A stretch of DNA of 64,000 nucleotides from Bin5 sp022827195. Lineage in GTDB: Bacteria; Chloroflexota; Anaerolineae; Caldilineales; Caldilineaceae. Shown piece by piece: positions 8,420 to 18,621 of this stretch; position 1 is the stretch's first letter, and each line of letters starts with the position of its first letter. Position numbers and translations under genes: made by a program. The stretch lies in contig OZ242331.1 in the NCBI GenBank assembly GCA_965208275.1, positions 3,596,001 to 3,660,000 of the forward strand, written 5' to 3'. The notes beneath the pieces were generated by a model, which was not told the DNA's origin, made no database searches, and saw nothing but the letters and a program-made list of their open reading frames with translations.

Positions 8420-9454
8420 TTACTCGTTGGGCTGCATGATCTCGTTCTCGACGATCTCCTTGATCTCCAGGAAGTTCTGCTTCATCGTATCCTGGTAGCT
8501 GTCGATGTTGGACTGGTCGACAAGCGTGATGCGGGTGTCGAGGTACTGTTGGGTCGAGTGCACGTTCTGGTGCTTGATCAGCCACGGGATGTAGACCGCC
8601 AGGTAGCCCTGACCATAAGGCTGCTGGACGTAGGTCAATGAGACGGTCCCGTTGATGATGCCTTCGACGATCTCCGGCGCGTCATCCACACCGGTGACGA
8701 TGATGTCATCGCGGCCTGCGTCGGGGAACGCCACGGTCGCGCCGACCGAGTTCAGGTTGCCGCACGAGTAGTAGGCGTTCATCTCAGGATAGGTGGCCAG
8801 CGCCTCTTCTGCGCAGCGCACGGTGCCTTCGGGATTGTCGCAGTCGATCAGCGTGCCGATCACCTTGATGTCGGGCGCATGTGCAGCGAAGTAGTCCTCA
8901 AGCCCGGCCTGGCGGTCCTTGTCAACCACGTTGCCCGGCTCGCCATAGGCAACCACAACATTGCCTTCGCCTCCCATCAGATCCGCCAGCCGTTCGGCTA
9001 CAGTCCAGCCGGCCTGGTAGAAGTCGGTCGCCATGCAGACGTCGGGGTTGATCGCCTCACCGCAGGAGGCATTCTGGGTGGTGCCAAGTCCTCTCTCCTT
9101 GGCCTGGCCGAGGACGCCTTCCATGATGTCGGGCACACCCGTCATGACGCTGAGACCGGCGACGCAGGGCAGAGACATGGCGGACTCGGTCATATCCAGC
9201 TGCTTCTCGGGGCTGTATTGCGCCGGCGCCAGGAAGACGATTTCGACGCCAAGCTCCTCCGCGGCGGCTTCGGCGCCGCCCTGCCACTGCGTGATGTAAG
9301 GATGCACCAGCGGCGCGCTGACGATGTAACGTTCGGTGTCGCCGCAGTCCGCTTCCCTCTCAACCACTACCGTCTCCGGCATGGTACAGGCGGCCAGTAC
9401 CAGCACCGCGGCGACCAGTACCAGCATCGTCATACCGAAAATCAATCGCTTCAT
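8420..9454 (-). CDS. sugar ABC transporter substrate-binding lipoprotein (Peripla_BP_4)
   Basis: 344 residues from ATG 9454, chosen over ATG 9472 because GGAGGAAAG lies seven bases upstream. The signal peptide ends in a lipobox LVLAAC, so the mature protein should be a lipid-anchored receptor. The body follows the ribose/galactose-binding fold, with repeating Rossmann strands and a late DDIIVTGVDDAPE hinge segment typical of the family. Ligand unknown; the rhamnose-mutarotase-like gene upstream suggests a deoxysugar or pentose. Confidence 0.88.
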   Translation of the reverse strand: MKRLIFGMTMLVLVAAVLVLAACTMPETVVVEREADCGDTERYIVSAPLVHPYITQWQGGAEAAAEELGVEIVFLAPAQYSPEKQLDMTESAMSLPCVAGLSVMTGVPDIMEGVLGQAKERGLGTTQNASCGEAINPDVCMATDFYQAGWTVAERLADLMGGEGNVVVAYGEPGNVVDKDRQAGLEDYFAAHAPDIKVIGTLIDCDNPEGTVRCAEEALATYPEMNAYYSCGNLNSVGATVAFPDAGRDDIIVTGVDDAPEIVEGIINGTVSLTYVQQPYGQGYLAVYIPWLIKHQNVHSTQQYLDTRITLVDQSNIDSYQDTMKQNFLEIKEIVENEIMQPNE

Positions 9455-9600
9455 CACTCTTTCCTCCTTCATGTCATAAATTTGAATGTTGCGCGATTTC
9501 GTGATGCCACTCGTTACGTATGACAGTTATTTGCTTACAGCACCTCCCTTCCGGTTCGTTCTAGTCATGCCACGACCACCAGCCGGGTTTGTACAACCAG

Positions 9601-10617
9601 CTAACGGTCCAGGCCCAGTATGATGCGCCAGGTCAACTCGCCGCGCCGGAACTGGTCGACCAGCAGGGCGACGACAACCAGGGCGCCCTGCACGATGTCC
9701 TGCAGATAGATACTCATCTGCAGGACGACCAGCGCGTTGCGGGTAATGCCCATTATGGCAGCGCCGATCAGCGTACCTGCCATCGAGCCAACGCCGCCGG
9801 TCAACAGTGTGCCGCCCACGATCGCGGCGGTTACGACTGGGAAGAGCAGCCCCTGGCCGATTTGGGGGACCGCATTGCCTACCCGGCCGAGCAGGACGAT
9901 TCCACCCAGAGCCGAGAGAAAGCCGCTGAGGGTGAAAATACCGACGCGGATGCGCTCGACATTCATGCCCATGTCCTGGCTGGCCTTGAGATTACCGCCG
10001 ATCATGCGCACGCGCAGCCCGAAGAGCGTGCGCGTCAGCATTATGTGCATGAGGATGGCGACGATGAACATCAGGATGACCAGCGCCGGGATGCCGAAGA
10101 TTCGCCCCTGGCCGAGGAAGACCAGGCCGACGGGCAGACCAACGATCGATTCGCCGCGCGTGATGTAGAAGTTGACGCCGAGAAAGACGGCGCCGGTGGC
10201 CAGCGTCATAACGATTGGGTGCAGGCGAAAGCGGGCCGCCAGCATGCCGTTGAGAAAACCGCACAGGATGCCGACCCCCAGGCCGCCGGCAATGGCGAAG
10301 GGGGGCGAGAGGCCATAGATTTTCCACAGCCTGGCCGTTACCATGGCAGCCAGGCCGGCGATCGACGCCTGCGACAGATCGAAGGAGCCCGATACAATCA
10401 CGAGGGTCTGGCCCATCGCCATGATCGAGGTGACCGAGATCTGCCGGAGAATTGTGGTCAGGTTGAAGGGCGACCGGAAGATCGGCGAAACCGTGTACAT
10501 GACCACAAAGAAGATCACCAGGGCCAGGAATACGCCGGACTCGCGGTAGGACAACAGCTCGCGGATACGGGTGCGCGCCGTCTCCCCGCGCGGGCTGGAT
10601 GTTGGCGTAGCCGTCAT
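9601..10617 (-). CDS. ribose-type ABC transporter permease (BPD_transp_2)
   Basis: 338 residues with eight to ten predicted helices and the RbsC-class signatures MAMGQTLVIVSGSFDLS (near 68) and PVVTAAIVGGTLLTGG (near 270). It forms the membrane channel for the binding protein and ATPase encoded just downstream. Only one permease gene is present, consistent with a homodimer. The 54-nt spacing to the RraA-like gene suggests one operon. Confidence 0.9.
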   Translation of the reverse strand: MTATPTSSPRGETARTRIRELLSYRESGVFLALVIFFVVMYTVSPIFRSPFNLTTILRQISVTSIMAMGQTLVIVSGSFDLSQASIAGLAAMVTARLWKIYGLSPPFAIAGGLGVGILCGFLNGMLAARFRLHPIVMTLATGAVFLGVNFYITRGESIVGLPVGLVFLGQGRIFGIPALVILMFIVAILMHIMLTRTLFGLRVRMIGGNLKASQDMGMNVERIRVGIFTLSGFLSALGGIVLLGRVGNAVPQIGQGLLFPVVTAAIVGGTLLTGGVGSMAGTLIGAAIMGITRNALVVLQMSIYLQDIVQGALVVVALLVDQFRRGELTWRIILGLDR

Positions 10618-10671
10618 CTGGACCCTCCTGTGGATCCTGCTCGGACAGAGTTGAGGCGGGGGAAGAGAGCG

Positions 10672-11373
10672 CTATTCATGGCGCCCCATGCGCGCTTTCA
10701 AGCCGGCGTAGTCGTAGTCGTCGCTGGCCAGGAAGTCGAAGTAGGAGGTCTCCGTCTTGAGTACGTTTTGCGCCTGTTCGACGAGGTCATCGACGATGGC
10801 GAGCGGAATCGAGACGATGCCGTTGGCGTCGCCGTGCAGCAGGTCGCCGGGCTGGATGGTCAGGCCGCAGATCGAAACGGTGATGTCCAGGTCGATATAG
10901 ACGCCGTACCCGTGGGAGACGACCGCGCCGGGACAGAAGAGCTGGAAACCCGGCGCACGCTGCCGGATGCCGGCGAAGTCGCGGCAACCCAAATCGGTCA
11001 CCAGCCCGACCGCGCCCAGCTTTTGTATGGCGGAGCAGAACATATCTCCGGCCAGACAGCTGCGCATCCGGTCCGGACCCATGTACTGGACGGCCAGCAC
11101 AGTCGGGCTGGGCGCGTCCAGGACCATATCCATCACGTCGTGCAGCCGCATGAGCCGGTCATCGCCGGCGGTGGTCGTGTCGTGGGTCGCGGTCACGGCG
11201 AAGCCGACCATCGGCTTGTGGTCGGGGAACTGGCAGTTCATTTCCATCGAGATGTAGCCGGTTACCTGGTCGCGGACGCCGAAGTGCTCGATGGCATTGG
11301 AGACGGTTGCGCTGTCGATCTGGCGCAGCGCCTCGATCGTTTCGGCGGATACTTGTGGATTCGTCATTGTCAT
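10672..11373 (-). CDS. RraA-like / 4-hydroxy-4-methyl-2-oxoglutarate aldolase family protein
   Basis: 233 residues. The metal/substrate motif is DLGCRDFAGIR (family G/D-x-x-R-D) and the family C-terminal motif is GDLLHGDANGIVSIP. Family members cleave or decarboxylate 2-oxo acids such as HMG or oxaloacetate; some only inhibit RNase E. Within this sugar-acid operon an aldolase or decarboxylase role is the better guess. GTG 11376, ATG 11373 and ATG 11366 are all possible starts. Confidence 0.8.
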   Translation of the reverse strand: MTMTNPQVSAETIEALRQIDSATVSNAIEHFGVRDQVTGYISMEMNCQFPDHKPMVGFAVTATHDTTTAGDDRLMRLHDVMDMVLDAPSPTVLAVQYMGPDRMRSCLAGDMFCSAIQKLGAVGLVTDLGCRDFAGIRQRAPGFQLFCPGAVVSHGYGVYIDLDITVSICGLTIQPGDLLHGDANGIVSIPLAIVDDLVEQAQNVLKTETSYFDFLASDDYDYAGLKARMGRHE

Positions 11374-11438
11374 CACCCCAGTTTTGGCGCGGCCGGTGGG
11401 CGGCTTGGTTCACAATCCGCTGCTCACCGACCGCTCGG

Positions 11439-12485
11439 TTACTCGATATTCACTCCGACGGATGCGGCCGCCTTGGTGAAGTTTTCCCAGATATCGTCGG
11501 CGATTGGGATGCCGTCGCGGCGGCGCTGCTCGCGGCTGCGCGCCTCCATATCGCCCGGCGCGAGCACCTCTTCAAAGCCAGGCGCCGGAGGGATTGCGCG
11601 CACGCGCTGCTCCATTTCATCGGCGCGCGCCGCGTAGTCGGCGAAGGGCTGGAAGAGGTCGGCCTTGAACGCGATCATGGTGACGCCCTGGTGGCGCATG
11701 ATGGCGCCGGCCCGTTGCGCGTGAACGTAGCTGTCGGAGCCGGTAAAGATCCGGCCCAGGAACTCGGTCGTCATCATCAGCGTATAGCCCTTGTGCCCGC
11801 CGAAGGGCAGATGACCGCCGCCGTCGAAGAAATCGGCCGCATTGGTCGTGGGCACGCCGTCCTTGTCGACGATGGCGTTGGGCGGCAGCGGCTCGTTGCG
11901 GTGGTAGGCGTTGTCGACCTTGACGCCGGAAAGGGCGGTGGTGGCCCAGTCAAACATCATGGCCGACTCTTCGCCGGCGGGCATACCGATGGAGATGGGA
12001 TTGGTGTGCAGAACGCGGCGACTGCCGCCGTAGGGAACGCTGGCAGGCGCCTCCTCGCTGTAGCCGCCGGCCCAGACCATGCCGACCATCTTCTCCGCCG
12101 CGGCCATCTCCACGAAGTGCCCCAGCCGGCCGATGTGGTGCATCTGCACGATGCCGACGATAGCCACATTCTGTGACTGGGCCTTGCTGATCGCCAGCTC
12201 CATCGCATATTTTGCGGCCACGTGTCCGAAAGTCCAGTTGCCCGTGACCAGTGCGCTGGTGGCGGTCTCCTGCAGGATCGAGGGTTTGGCGGCGGGCCGA
12301 ATCTCGTCGTCCTTAATGCCGGCCACATAGATGGGAAGCGGCCAGATGCCGTGCGTGTCCACGCCGCTCAGATTGGACCGCACGAGATGGTCGGCGACTT
12401 CCTGGGCGTTCTGCTCATCGGCGCCTGCGGCCAGCAGGATGCTCTTGACCAGGCCATGCAGCTCTTTCTCGGACTTGATAATCAT
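11439..12485 (-). CDS. Ldh2/MdlDH-type malate/lactate dehydrogenase family oxidoreductase
   Basis: 348 residues of the non-Rossmann Ldh family (YlbC, ComC, AllD, DlgD, YiaK). Family features are the N-terminal SGVDTHGIWPLPIYV with active-site His, the NAD-binding HTNPISIGMP stretch and the PFGGHKGYTLMM segment. These enzymes reduce 2-oxo acids or sugar acids, e.g. 2,3-diketogulonate or ureidoglycolate. With RraA-like aldolase and ABC importer downstream it probably handles a sugar-derived oxo acid. Confidence 0.88.
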   Translation of the reverse strand: MIIKSEKELHGLVKSILLAAGADEQNAQEVADHLVRSNLSGVDTHGIWPLPIYVAGIKDDEIRPAAKPSILQETATSALVTGNWTFGHVAAKYAMELAISKAQSQNVAIVGIVQMHHIGRLGHFVEMAAAEKMVGMVWAGGYSEEAPASVPYGGSRRVLHTNPISIGMPAGEESAMMFDWATTALSGVKVDNAYHRNEPLPPNAIVDKDGVPTTNAADFFDGGGHLPFGGHKGYTLMMTTEFLGRIFTGSDSYVHAQRAGAIMRHQGVTMIAFKADLFQPFADYAARADEMEQRVRAIPPAPGFEEVLAPGDMEARSREQRRRDGIPIADDIWENFTKAAASVGVNIE

Positions 12486-12558
12486 GTCATCGCTCCAGTG
12501 GTGAGTGATTCAAAACGCAGCGCCGGGATAGCGGACACTGGCCGCTGACCGCCGATTC

Positions 12559-12945
12559 TCAGGCGGGCGGGGGCTTTACTTCATACAGTTCGCCCTGCAG
12601 GCCGACCGGCGTTGAAAAGAATATATAGCGCACAATCTCGCCGGTGTCTACCACGTTCACATCAATCTCCTGGATCTCCTCGGTCTCGAAGGTGACGCCC
12701 TTCGCCGTGAGATCGGCGACGGCGGCATCGATGTCGTCTACCTGCCAGGCGACGTGCTTAACGATACCGGGCGCGGCGTCCTCGGTCGCCTGCCACAGCT
12801 CCAGGCCGGGATACCAGGCGATGGTAAGGCCGGGCCGGTTGACCTCCCTGAACTTGGTCAGGCCGCAGTGCTCCTCCAGGAATTTCCTTGTCGCCTCCAG
12901 ATCGGCGACATCGACCGAAACATGGTGGTCGATAATTTCAAACAT
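12559..12945 (-). CDS. VOC-family (glyoxalase/epimerase-like) protein
   Basis: 128 residues with two beta-alpha-beta-beta-beta modules of the vicinal oxygen chelate fold. Metal-ligand candidates are His near the N-terminus (IDHHVSVDV), Glu/His in the middle (KHVAWQVDD) and Glu near the end (QGELYEV). Start ATG 12945 is chosen over GTG 12951 because CAGGAGG is eight bases upstream. It resembles methylmalonyl-CoA epimerase and glyoxalase I relatives; the reaction cannot be assigned. Heptad repeats lie just downstream (12533-12556). Confidence 0.75.
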   Translation of the reverse strand: MFEIIDHHVSVDVADLEATRKFLEEHCGLTKFREVNRPGLTIAWYPGLELWQATEDAAPGIVKHVAWQVDDIDAAVADLTAKGVTFETEEIQEIDVNVVDTGEIVRYIFFSTPVGLQGELYEVKPPPA

Positions 12946-13060
12946 CGTCACTACCTCCTGGCGTGCGCTCTCCGTGCGGGGAGAGACTGTTTGAGAAACC
13001 GGGCGCTACAAGCGGTAGAGCGACCTGCCTTTCGACATTGTTCTGTGCGCTACCGGCCGT

Positions 13061-13393
13061 TCATGCCTCGTGCACCAGCTCCATCTGGGCCCACCATTCG
13101 CCGGCCGGGGCTTCCGGCGCCGGTTCCTGGAAGCCGCGCATCAGATCGTCCCACTCCCGAATTCGCACAGCCTCGGCCGCGGGCGCGGAAAAGGCGCGGC
13201 CAAAGTCGAAATCGTCCTCGGTCTCGATGTACATAAAGAGACGGCGGCCGATGAGGAATATCCTGGTCTTGAGGATGCCCAGGCGGCGGGCGTGTTCGAG
13301 CACCTCCGGCCAGGCGTTGCGGTGGTACTCCTTGTACTGGGCGATGACCTCGGCGTCATCCTTCAGATTGATCGTCAGACCGTAGCATTTCAT
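13061..13393 (-). CDS. rhaM: L-rhamnose mutarotase-like protein (RhaM/DUF718)
   Basis: 110 residues. The family pattern begins MKCYGLTINLKDD and includes KEYHRNAWPEVL with the catalytic His, then FLIGRRLFMYIE, and near the end WWAQMELVHE. RhaM interconverts alpha and beta L-rhamnopyranose and related sugars. ATG 13393 follows a GGAAAGGGGG site. It suggests that the neighbouring ABC operon imports a 6-deoxysugar. No rhamnulokinase or aldolase of the classical route is present; the Ldh, SDR and RraA-like enzymes would rather fit a non-phosphorylated route. Confidence 0.8.
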   Translation of the reverse strand: MKCYGLTINLKDDAEVIAQYKEYHRNAWPEVLEHARRLGILKTRIFLIGRRLFMYIETEDDFDFGRAFSAPAAEAVRIREWDDLMRGFQEPAPEAPAGEWWAQMELVHEA

Positions 13394-13432
13394 GCGCACG
13401 CCCCCTTTCCGCACGCCGAATTCCCGGAGCCG

Positions 13433-14665
13433 CTACTGAACGACAATCGGCAGGCTCTTGAGATTGTGGAATGTATTGTTCTGCTGCCATTCGACGCCGG
13501 CCTCGTCCAGTTCGATGCGCGGGAAGCGGCGCAGCAGGGTGGTGAAAGCAATCTCGGCCTCGCGGCGAGCGAGCGGCGCGCCGGCGCAGAAGTGAATGCC
13601 CCAGCCGAAGGACGTGTGCAAGTTCGGTTCGCGGGTGATGTCGAGCCGGTCGGGCTCATCAAACTTGGCCGGGTCGCGGTTCGCCGCGCCCAGCATGAGC
13701 GAGAGAGTCTGTCCTTTGGGGACCTGTTGACCGCCGATTTCGACATCTTCGGCGGTCAGGCGCCAGGCGCGCAGGAAGGACGTGTCAAAGCGCAGGAACT
13801 CCTCGACCGCGGTCCCGATCAGGTCCGGGTTGTCGCGCAGCATTTGCAGCTGGTCGGGATTTCGCAGAAGCGCCAGCAGGCCGTTGCCGATCAGGCCGGT
13901 CGTCGTTTCGTGGCCGGCCGTCAGAAGCGTGATGCATGTGGCGACCAGCTCGGTCTCGTTGAGCACGTCGCCGCGCTCCTCGGCGGCCACGAGCGCGCTG
14001 ATCAGATCGTCCTGGGGCTGCCGGCGTCGCGCCTCGATCAGCTCAAGCAGCCACTCCTTGGTTTCGAGCAGCGCTTCGGTGCTCTTCAGGATCGTCTCGA
14101 CGTGGGGGCGGCCGGTGCCGTGGAAGGCGACGATGTCGTCCGACCACTCTTTGAACTGGTCGCGGTCCTCCGCCGGGACGCCCAACGTCTCCGCGATGAC
14201 GATCGCGGGCAGCGGATAGGCGAAATCGCGAATTACTTCGATTGTGCCGCCGCTCTCGGCCTCGTCGAGCAGGTCGTTGACGATTTCCTGCACTCTTGGC
14301 CGCATCCCCTCCACCACGCGCGTGGTAAATGCCTTGTTGACCAGATTGCGGACACGCGTGTGCTCGGGCGGGTCGGTATTGGGCATTCCGGTGGTGAAAT
14401 TCTCGTAGAGCGGGCGGATCCGCGCGCGCACGTCATCTGGCAGCTGATCGAGGAACGCGGCGATACGGCCGACATTGGTAAAGCGGCGATGGTCGCGCAG
14501 CGCCAACACCACGTCGTCGTAGCGCGTCAGCACCCAGCAGCCCCAGGCGTCACTCCAGTGGACCGGGTCCTGTGCACGCAGCCGGTGGTAGATGGGATAT
14601 GGATCGCTGATTATCTCGGGCGAAACCAGAAGCTGATCAAGCGAGGGATCGTAGTCCACAGCCAT
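13433..14665 (-). CDS. cytochrome P450
   Basis: 410 residues, soluble bacterial class-I type. I-helix AGHETTTG (oxygen activation), K-helix ExxR (EFLR) and heme loop FGWGIHFCAG with the thiolate Cys360 are all intact. ATG 14665 is preferred (GAGGAGG upstream); an open frame extends to 14818 but overlaps the ATPase gene before it. No ferredoxin or reductase gene is adjacent. Position at the end of an oligopeptide/nickel-type ABC operon suggests that the imported compound, not necessarily a peptide, is oxidised. CYP subfamily unknown. Confidence 0.92.
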   Translation of the reverse strand: MAVDYDPSLDQLLVSPEIISDPYPIYHRLRAQDPVHWSDAWGCWVLTRYDDVVLALRDHRRFTNVGRIAAFLDQLPDDVRARIRPLYENFTTGMPNTDPPEHTRVRNLVNKAFTTRVVEGMRPRVQEIVNDLLDEAESGGTIEVIRDFAYPLPAIVIAETLGVPAEDRDQFKEWSDDIVAFHGTGRPHVETILKSTEALLETKEWLLELIEARRRQPQDDLISALVAAEERGDVLNETELVATCITLLTAGHETTTGLIGNGLLALLRNPDQLQMLRDNPDLIGTAVEEFLRFDTSFLRAWRLTAEDVEIGGQQVPKGQTLSLMLGAANRDPAKFDEPDRLDITREPNLHTSFGWGIHFCAGAPLARREAEIAFTTLLRRFPRIELDEAGVEWQQNNTFHNLKSLPIVVQ

Positions 14666-14714
14666 GGATCCTCCTCTGCACTCTGTGTTGAGCAGCTGTG
14701 CCAACAGCTGTTTG

Positions 14715-15499
14715 CTAGGCGGCGCCGTTTCCGCGTCCTGGAATCGAATCGATGAGCAGCCTCGTGTAGGGATGCTGCGGCTGTTCCATGACTGCTTGCG
14801 TTTCTCCGGTCTCGACAATATCGCCCTTCTGCATCACGTAGACGCGCGAGGTAAGGTAGCGCACCAGGCCCAGGTCGTGCGAGATGAAGATGATCGACAG
14901 GCCCTGCTCCGTCTGGAGGCGGCGCAGCAGATTCAGCAACTGGGCCTGTGCCGACTGGTCGATGGAAGAAGTCGGCTCGTCGGCGATCAGTACTTTGGGG
15001 CCGGGGGCCAAGGCCCGCGCAACGCTCACCCGCTGCCGCTGCCCGCCTGACAGAGATTTGGGAAACTGGCGGGCCTGGTCGTCGCTGATGCCCATGGTCT
15101 GCAGCAGCCGCAGCGCCTCCTCCCTGGCCGCCGCCTTGGGCAAATTGTGCCACACCTGCACCGCCTCCGCCACCGCCTGCCAGACCCTCATGCGGGGGTT
15201 GAGCGACGAATAGGGGTCCTGGAAGATCATCTGTGTCTTCCAGCGCTCGCTGCGCGGCATGCGCTGCTCGTTGTGCGCGCTGAAGATGCGTTCCCCTTCC
15301 AGCCGCACTTCGCCGGCGCTGGGCCGCTGCAGGCCGACAAGCACGCGCGCCAGTGTCGTTTTGCCGCTGCCGCTCTCGCCAACGATGCCGACGGCCTCGC
15401 CGCCGGAGACGGTAACGCTGGCCGTACGCACGGCATCGAACGCTTCGGCGCCGCGCCCGAAGGAAACGGTGATCTCCTTCCCCTCCAGCAGCAACTCTG

Positions 15500-15503
<4 letters not shown>
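14715..15503 (-). CDS. oligopeptide/dipeptide-type ABC transporter ATP-binding protein (OppF/DppF)
   Basis: 262 residues: Walker A GESGSGKTT near 42, LSGGQRQR, Walker B VLIADEPTS and a switch His in FISHDLG. It lacks the Cys-rich C-terminal extension present in its partner at 15500-16516 and is the second ATPase of the operon. The two genes overlap by four bases, implying translational coupling. Confidence 0.9.
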
Positions 15504-16516
<1,013 letters not shown>

Positions 16517-16555
16517 TTCGAGAAGCCGCTTTATCTCATACTCCTCTCAGGACGA

Positions 16556-17458
16556 TTACCCTTCCTCCCCTTTGCTGATCTGCTCCAGGCCGCGCGCCAG
16601 CAGGGCGACGCCGATGGCGGTCAGCGAGAGGAAGAAGCCCGGGAACAGGATCAGCCACGGTTCGGTGCGCAGATAGAGCCGGCCCTCGGCCAGCATCGCG
16701 CCCCACTCCGGCGTCGGCGGACGTACGCCCAGGCCCAGGAACGACAGCCCGCCGATGATCACGATGATGAAGATGAAGTCGCTCAACGCGTAGGCCAGCG
16801 CCTCCGAAAAGACATTGGGCATGATGTGGCGGACGAGGATGCGCAGCTGCGAATAGCCCAGCACTTGTGCGGTCTGTACGAACTCGGCCTCGCGCAGGGC
16901 CAGCGACTTGGCGCGGGCGATGCGCGCGTACTGAGCCCAGCGCGATATCCAGATGGCGATCAACAGGCCGCGAACGCCGCCCTCCACCATCGCCACGATG
17001 CCGAGTACCAGGATGATCTCGGGGAACGCGGTCAAAGCGTTGACGAGGCCGTCCCACAGAGTTTCGGCGATGCGGTTGCGCGTCGTGCCGGCGAGCGTGC
17101 CGATGAAGGTGCCGATGACGATGGGCACGCTGACGCCCAGAATCGCGAGGAGGATGTCCAGCCGTGCGGCTGCGAAGACGCGCACCAGCAGGTCGCGGCC
17201 CAGATGATCGGTGCCGAAGAGATAGGTCGCGCCGGGGGGCTGCAGGGGCAGGTCGACAAATTCGTAGGGATCGTTGGGGCTCAGCAGGGGTACGAAGACG
17301 CTGAGAATCAGGATCAAGGCCAGGATGACGACGCCCCAACGGCTCTCGGCGTTTAGCTGCTGCCAGATGCGGCCTAACGCAAGGCGGCGCAGGGGACCGG
17401 CGGGGGATTCCAGGGTGTCGCGCAGAGACTGTGATGGCGCGCCGCTACCTATCGTCAT
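16556..17458 (-). CDS. ABC transporter permease, DppC/OppC type
   Basis: 300 residues with six predicted helices, the N-terminal OppC_N region (GTDHLGRDLLVRV) and the EAA coupling loop (AQVLGYSQLRILVRHIMPN). It partners the DppB-type permease encoded upstream, overlapping it by four bases. Confidence 0.92.
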   Translation of the reverse strand: MTIGSGAPSQSLRDTLESPAGPLRRLALGRIWQQLNAESRWGVVILALILILSVFVPLLSPNDPYEFVDLPLQPPGATYLFGTDHLGRDLLVRVFAAARLDILLAILGVSVPIVIGTFIGTLAGTTRNRIAETLWDGLVNALTAFPEIILVLGIVAMVEGGVRGLLIAIWISRWAQYARIARAKSLALREAEFVQTAQVLGYSQLRILVRHIMPNVFSEALAYALSDFIFIIVIIGGLSFLGLGVRPPTPEWGAMLAEGRLYLRTEPWLILFPGFFLSLTAIGVALLARGLEQISKGEEG

Positions 17459-18555
17459 CGTATCTTCGCCCGCGGGTCTAGCCAGCCATTGACCAGGTCG
17501 GCGGCAAATGTCAATCCGACCACCAGCAGGCCGCTGAGGAAGACGATCCCCTGCACGAGAGGGTAGTCGCGGTTGCGCACGGCGTCGACGAGCGACATGC
17601 CGACTCCGGGCAGATTGAAGATGATTTCAATGATGACGGCATAGCTGACGACGGTGGCGGCGAAGTAGCCCAGTGCGGCGATAGTGGGCGCGAGCGAGGG
17701 CCGCAGCAGATAGCGCCAGTAGAAGCGCCAACCCTGTGTGCCGCGAATGATGGCCGCCTCGACGAACTCCTCAGAGCTGGTCTCGATGATGGATGATTGA
17801 AGAATGCGCGCCAGGACCGGAACGAGCACACAGTTGATCGTGAGCGCGGGCAGCCAGAGCGAGTAGAGGTTGGCAGGAAATCCGGGAAAGTAGCCTGCGA
17901 TGGGCGCCAGGTTGACCTGGACGGCGAAGAGCAGGATGAGCAATAGGCCGGAAAAGAAGACGGGGGTCGCCACGAAGACGGAGGCGACGATCTGGAAAAG
18001 GTGCCCGAACCAGGTGCGACGGTAGAGCGCGGCCGCGACGCCCAACGGCAGCGCCAGCACAACGGTCATGACGATCGTCGTCGCCGTCAGCCACAATGAT
18101 ACCGGCAGCCGCTTGCCGATGATGGAGAGGACCGGCTCGCGCGAACGGATCGAGAGGCCGAAGTCGCCGCGCGCCAGATTGGAGACATAGCGCCCGAACT
18201 GGCTGTGAAGCGGGCCGTCGATGCCGAGCAGCTTGCGGTAGGCGATCAGGTCCTCCTCGGTCGCCACGTCGCCCAGCAGGATCATGGCCGGATCGCCGGG
18301 GATGAGACGGACCAGGAGGAAGGCGAAGACCATCAGCAGGAAAGCGACGAGGAACGCCTGCGCCAGCCGCCGCGTTACGGGATGGCGCAGCAGGCGAAGG
18401 GTTCCTGCGTAGAAGCGAGGAGAGAATGAGGGGGAGAGAGTAGAGGGAGGGGGAACGTTCGCGGGCCCACCATCGACGTTTCGGGATGGCTGGCGGTCTT
18501 GATCCCGCTCGAGATCCCGGTTCCCGCTGCGCGCGGCTCCCCTCTCACTCCTCAC
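17455..18555 (-). CDS. ABC transporter permease, DppB/OppB type
   Basis: 366 residues if the GTG at 18555 is used. The family homology starts at RHPVTRRLAQAFLVAF, about 55 residues in, and the preceding polar stretch (SERGAARSGNRDLERDQD) looks unusual, so the true start may be an unrecognised CTG nearer the first helix. Contains IPGDPA, the large periplasmic loop and an EAA motif (AAIIRGTQGWRFYWRYLLRP). A 34-nt hairpin precedes it at 18579-18612. Confidence 0.88.
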   Translation of the reverse strand: MRSERGAARSGNRDLERDQDRQPSRNVDGGPANVPPPSTLSPSFSPRFYAGTLRLLRHPVTRRLAQAFLVAFLLMVFAFLLVRLIPGDPAMILLGDVATEEDLIAYRKLLGIDGPLHSQFGRYVSNLARGDFGLSIRSREPVLSIIGKRLPVSLWLTATTIVMTVVLALPLGVAAALYRRTWFGHLFQIVASVFVATPVFFSGLLLILLFAVQVNLAPIAGYFPGFPANLYSLWLPALTINCVLVPVLARILQSSIIETSSEEFVEAAIIRGTQGWRFYWRYLLRPSLAPTIAALGYFAATVVSYAVIIEIIFNLPGVGMSLVDAVRNRDYPLVQGIVFLSGLLVVGLTFAADLVNGWLDPRAKIR

Positions 18556-18578
18556 GCTCTATTCCTCGCTTGCTGCTG

Positions 18579-18612
18579 TGCGGCGAATGGCCTGTGGCAG
18601 CCATTCGCCGCA
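18579..18612. promoter_or_regulatory. hairpin between binding-protein and permease genes
   Basis: TGCGGCGAATGGC and its exact reverse complement enclose an 8-nt loop (13-bp stem) ten bases after the binding-protein stop. The placement is the same as the palindrome at 8379-8410. It probably stabilises the upstream transcript or partly terminates. Confidence 0.6.
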
Positions 18613-18621
18613 GGTATCGAA

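Noticed and set aside
9589..11637. 682-codon open frame on the + strand
   Set aside because: It is antisense to the ribose-type permease and RraA-like genes, has low-complexity Asp/Gln/Arg composition and no family motif. Long antisense frames are usual in this GC-rich DNA.
13070..14755. 561-codon open frame on the + strand
   Set aside because: Antisense to the P450 and RhaM genes; the opposite strand shows clear catalytic motifs.
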